Shown piece after piece: positions 61,362 through 64,000 of a stretch of 64,000 nt of DNA. The first letter of the stretch is position 1; every line of letters begins with the position of its first letter. Origin of the DNA: Huiozyma naganishii CBS 8797 (Eukaryota; Ascomycota; Saccharomycetes; Saccharomycetales; Saccharomycetaceae). Under the pieces are notes generated by a model. It saw nothing but the letters and a program-made list of their open reading frames with translations, did not search any database and was not told the origin of the DNA. Where the stretch lies: contig NC_035923.1 of the NCBI RefSeq assembly GCF_000348985.1, positions 868,001 to 932,000 of the forward strand, given 5' to 3'. A program made the position numbers and the translations under genes.

Positions 61362-61900
61362 GTGTGACTGCTACTCATCACACAACAGATTAACGTTAGT
61401 AGAGAGAACCGGGGCGGGCGGGCTCCAAGAGTGCAATTGACCGTATACATACACTGTCTGGGACATCTCCTCGCACAGAACCGAACGGGACAGTGCTGTC
61501 GACAGGTCCAAAGAGTCCTGCGATGCGGTATTCGACAGCACCGGTTTCCTGTTTTTATATAAGCATCGCCTCGAGACCAAGACGGCACAGGGTCTTGACG
61601 GTTTGCGGTGTTTCGCTGCGTTGGATGGGTCCCCCCGTTGCGGCATGGGAGGGTCCCCACGGTGCTGGTTCAAACAGCCCAGTGGGTGCTGCAACGGCTG
61701 GTCGACCGTCCAGTGGTAGAACCGGGAAGTGCACCCCGCACCCAGACACCTGAAGAGAGTGCTATATTTCTGGCCTCTCGAGGAAACAGCGAGAAGAGGG
61801 ACCCTGTTGCCAAGAGTCCGTCGGTTCGTCAGCTCGTTGTATCTGTGCAAGAGAGCAGGTACACAGAGTTGTTCCACTTAGTGCTGCCCCCCCAATTAAG
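61362..61900. other. Divergent SRB2-NCP1 intergenic region
   Basis: 539 bp, GC-rich. A TATA-like TTTTTATATAAG lies at about 61552-61563 facing NCP1. I found no exact TCGTATA or TCGTTYAG sterol site. Open frames here look like composition artefacts. Confidence 0.5.
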
Positions 61901-63970
61901 ATGGACTCTCTCGATTACGCGATCCTCGGTGTGTTTGGCCTGCTGCTTGTAGTGTTCTACAGCAGAACGCTGCTGTGGTCGATCCTGCGGTCGTTCTCCT
62001 CGGACGATACATTCAAAGTGAGCAACAGTTCTGGGTCCAGGGACGTGCGGGCCGTGATGCAAGAGAACGGGAAGAACTTTCTCGTAGTGTACGGGTCGCA
62101 AACGGGCACCGCGGAGGACTACGCGAAGAAATTCGCCAAAGAGCTTGTCGGGAAGTTCCCACAGTTGAATGTTCTCGTTGCAGACCTCGAGGACTACGAC
62201 TGGGACGAGCAGATCGCATTGCTCGGAAGAAGCACCCCGCTTGCGCTGTTCATGGCCACGTACGGCGAGGGAGACTTCCCGGACCCAGCGCTCCCCTTCG
62301 AACGGTTCTTGCAGGACCAGGACGGGGAGACGCTCAAGGGGTTGTACTTCACGCTGTTTGGGTTGGGGAACTCGACTTATGAGTTCTTCAACGCCGCGGC
62401 TCGCAACACGCAAAAGATGTTGACCAAGGCGGGGGCCCAACAGGTAGGGAAGTTTGGTATGGCCGATGACGGTGCTGCCACTACTGACGAGGACTACTTG
62501 TCCTGGAAGGAACTTATCATGGAGGACTTGAAGGACTTCTTGCAACTCAATGAACAAGATGTCGTGTTCCGCCCAGCGTTCGACTGTCAGTGGAGGGATT
62601 CTGTCTCCGATGACGTGTACTTGGGGGAACTGTCCGCAAACTATCTGCCCACACAAGAATTACCGTACAACGAGGCAAACTCCCTGCAGACGGGACCTTT
62701 CTCCCACAACTACCCTTACCTTGCTCCGATTACCACCACTTTCGAGTTGTTCGCCAAGGGGAATGACAGAAACTGTATCCACTCCGAGTTCGACATTTCA
62801 GGTTCCAACTTGAAGTACTCCACGGGGGATCATCTGGGTGTGTTTGCTTCCAATCCAACGGAGAAAGTGGACCAGTTTTTGAGAGTGCTCAGTCTGGACG
62901 CAAACCGGGTCTGTGAACTGCGCCCACTCGACGCAACGACAAAAGTACCCTTCCCATCTCCAACTACGATTGAAGCCGCTGTCCGTTACTACCTAGAGAT
63001 CACTGGGCCCGTCTCGAGACAGTTCTTTTCGATGCTGGTGCAGTACGCTCCAACAGAGACTACGAAGCAGAAACTGCTGGACCTGTCAAAGGATAAAGAC
63101 TTGTTCGCTTCGGAGATCACATCAAAGTACTTCAATATTGCAGACGCACTATCGTATCTATCTCACGGTGAACCCTGGACCACGGTCCCCTGGTCATTCC
63201 TTATCGAAAATATCCCCCGGTTGCAGCCCCGCTACTACTCGATTTCGTCCTCAGCTCTGTCAGAGAAACAAACCATTCACATAACGGCCATTGTGGAAAA
63301 CATGACCATCCCTGATACAAAGGAGCATGTGGTAGGTGTGACGACAAACATGCTACGGAATATCCAACTGTCCATGAACAAACTGCCAACGGAAGATATC
63401 CCAGTGCACTACGACCTCGATGGCCCACGGTCACTGTACGGAGGGCACAAACTGCCCATATTCGTGCGGAAATCCCCCTTCAAACTCCCCACGAACTCCG
63501 GGACTCCAATCATCATGGTCGGTCCTGGTACTGGCGCAGCGCCCTTCCGCGGGTTCATCAGAGAGCGGGTCGCGTTGGCACAGAGGGAAGATTCGAACGT
63601 CACTATGGGGCCCATGATGTTTTTCTACGGGTCGCGCAATGAGAGCGATTACTTGTACCGCGATGAATGGACCCAGTACGCGACTGTCCTTGGAGAATCC
63701 TTCCAAATGTTCGTCGCTCATTCGAGACTGCCAGGAGAACCTAAGGTGTACGTGCAGGACAAGCTCAAGGAGCAAGAGTCCAGAGTTTTGGATCTGCTGA
63801 AGGCCGGTGCGTTCATCTACGTGTGTGGTGACGCGAAGGCCATGGCCAAGGACGTCAGCGCGACTTTTGTCGGAATCTTGTCCAGAGGGATGTCCATCTC
63901 GACGGATGAGGCCGCTGAGATGGTCAAGATGTACAAAAATGTCGGAAAGTACCAAGAGGATGTGTGGTGA
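61901..63970 (+). CDS. NCP1: NADPH-cytochrome P450 reductase
   Basis: An ER membrane diflavin reductase that feeds electrons to P450s such as Erg11 in sterol synthesis. 689 residues (691 in S. cerevisiae). The N-terminal anchor is at residues about 6-25 (AILGVFGLLLVVFY). The FMN domain has YGSQTGTAEDYAKKFA (near 64), ATYGEGDFPDPA and FTLFGLGNSTYEFFN. The FAD domain has RYYSISSSAL. The NADPH domain has GPGTGAAPFRGFIRER (near 541), FFYGSRNE and YVCGDAKAMAKDV. It ends YQEDVW with the usual terminal tryptophan. In S. cerevisiae NCP1 also lies next to SRB2. Confidence 0.98.
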   Translation: MDSLDYAILGVFGLLLVVFYSRTLLWSILRSFSSDDTFKVSNSSGSRDVRAVMQENGKNFLVVYGSQTGTAEDYAKKFAKELVGKFPQLNVLVADLEDYDWDEQIALLGRSTPLALFMATYGEGDFPDPALPFERFLQDQDGETLKGLYFTLFGLGNSTYEFFNAAARNTQKMLTKAGAQQVGKFGMADDGAATTDEDYLSWKELIMEDLKDFLQLNEQDVVFRPAFDCQWRDSVSDDVYLGELSANYLPTQELPYNEANSLQTGPFSHNYPYLAPITTTFELFAKGNDRNCIHSEFDISGSNLKYSTGDHLGVFASNPTEKVDQFLRVLSLDANRVCELRPLDATTKVPFPSPTTIEAAVRYYLEITGPVSRQFFSMLVQYAPTETTKQKLLDLSKDKDLFASEITSKYFNIADALSYLSHGEPWTTVPWSFLIENIPRLQPRYYSISSSALSEKQTIHITAIVENMTIPDTKEHVVGVTTNMLRNIQLSMNKLPTEDIPVHYDLDGPRSLYGGHKLPIFVRKSPFKLPTNSGTPIIMVGPGTGAAPFRGFIRERVALAQREDSNVTMGPMMFFYGSRNESDYLYRDEWTQYATVLGESFQMFVAHSRLPGEPKVYVQDKLKEQESRVLDLLKAGAFIYVCGDAKAMAKDVSATFVGILSRGMSISTDEAAEMVKMYKNVGKYQEDVW

Positions 63971-64000
63971 GAGGTCGTTCCCTTGCTCGATGTACGTATA

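Noticed and set aside
61371..61877. 168-codon minus-strand frame in the SRB2-NCP1 interval
   Set aside because: GC-rich non-coding sequence, several mutually overlapping frames and no family resemblance.

Overview
This is a chromosome segment from a budding yeast of the Saccharomycetaceae, very probably a post-whole-genome-duplication lineage (Kazachstania- or Naumovozyma-like). Reasons: almost every gene is recognisable from S. cerevisiae chromosomes VIII and IV. The genes lie in one interleaved order, in which loci found on two S. cerevisiae chromosomes (e.g. RPP1, PAN5, SSZ1 and RRP3 with TFB1 and PIB1; MED6 with PRO1 and SUR2) sit side by side. Several expected neighbours (SSF1/2, DYS1, CFT1, GPI11, BCD1) are missing, as expected from reciprocal loss. 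Introns are few and short, with GTATGT/TACTAAC-type signals. Species identity is inference.

Layout. (1) 1-19.1 kb: IRE1 (5' end off the window), YHR078W, NMD2/UPF2 (one intron), PTC7 (in-frame intron that can be retained), a lineage-specific gene with a frame break, PPE1, QNS1, OSH3, ERG7. (2) 19.9-37.7 kb: VMA22, GIC1, RPP1, a SUM1-position protein with a frame break, two tandem PAN5-like reductases, SSZ1, TFB1, RRP3, PIB1, HTD2, RRP4. Relative to S. cerevisiae this block is inverted between its neighbours. (3) 37.8-42.2 kb: a tRNA/retrotransposon cluster. tRNA-Phe (intron-containing) and tRNA-Val(CAC) face away from each other. Between them are two inverted 227-bp LTR-like elements, one split by a 476-bp nested solo LTR, another LTR of about 0.5 kb, and a decayed Ty3/gypsy interior. 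(4) 42.6-64 kb: FYV4, MED6, a secretory cyclophilin, a RSC3/RSC30-like protein without a zinc cluster, PRO1, PIH1, SUR2, BRL1, PUT2, RRF1, MSC7, VMA10 (3-nt first exon), SRB2 (contains a 14-N gap) and NCP1. This last block is visibly more GC-rich.

Functional themes: ER stress and ER/secretory function (IRE1, cyclophilin), sterol and sphingolipid metabolism (ERG7, NCP1, OSH3, SUR2), RNA processing and decay (NMD2, RPP1, RRP3, RRP4), transcription (TFB1, MED6, SRB2, RSC subunit), proline metabolism in both directions (PRO1, PUT2), mitochondrial functions (HTD2, FYV4, RRF1) and V-ATPase (VMA22, VMA10). Several promoters carry fitting sites: a Put3-type UAS at PUT2, PDRE-like sites at SUR2, an AR1/SRE at ERG7, MCB boxes at GIC1 and PAC/RRPE at SSZ1 and RRP3. 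All names rest on reading the sequence against remembered families; no search was run. Start codons were chosen as the first ATG consistent with the known N-terminus, ignoring upstream TTG/GTG extensions.
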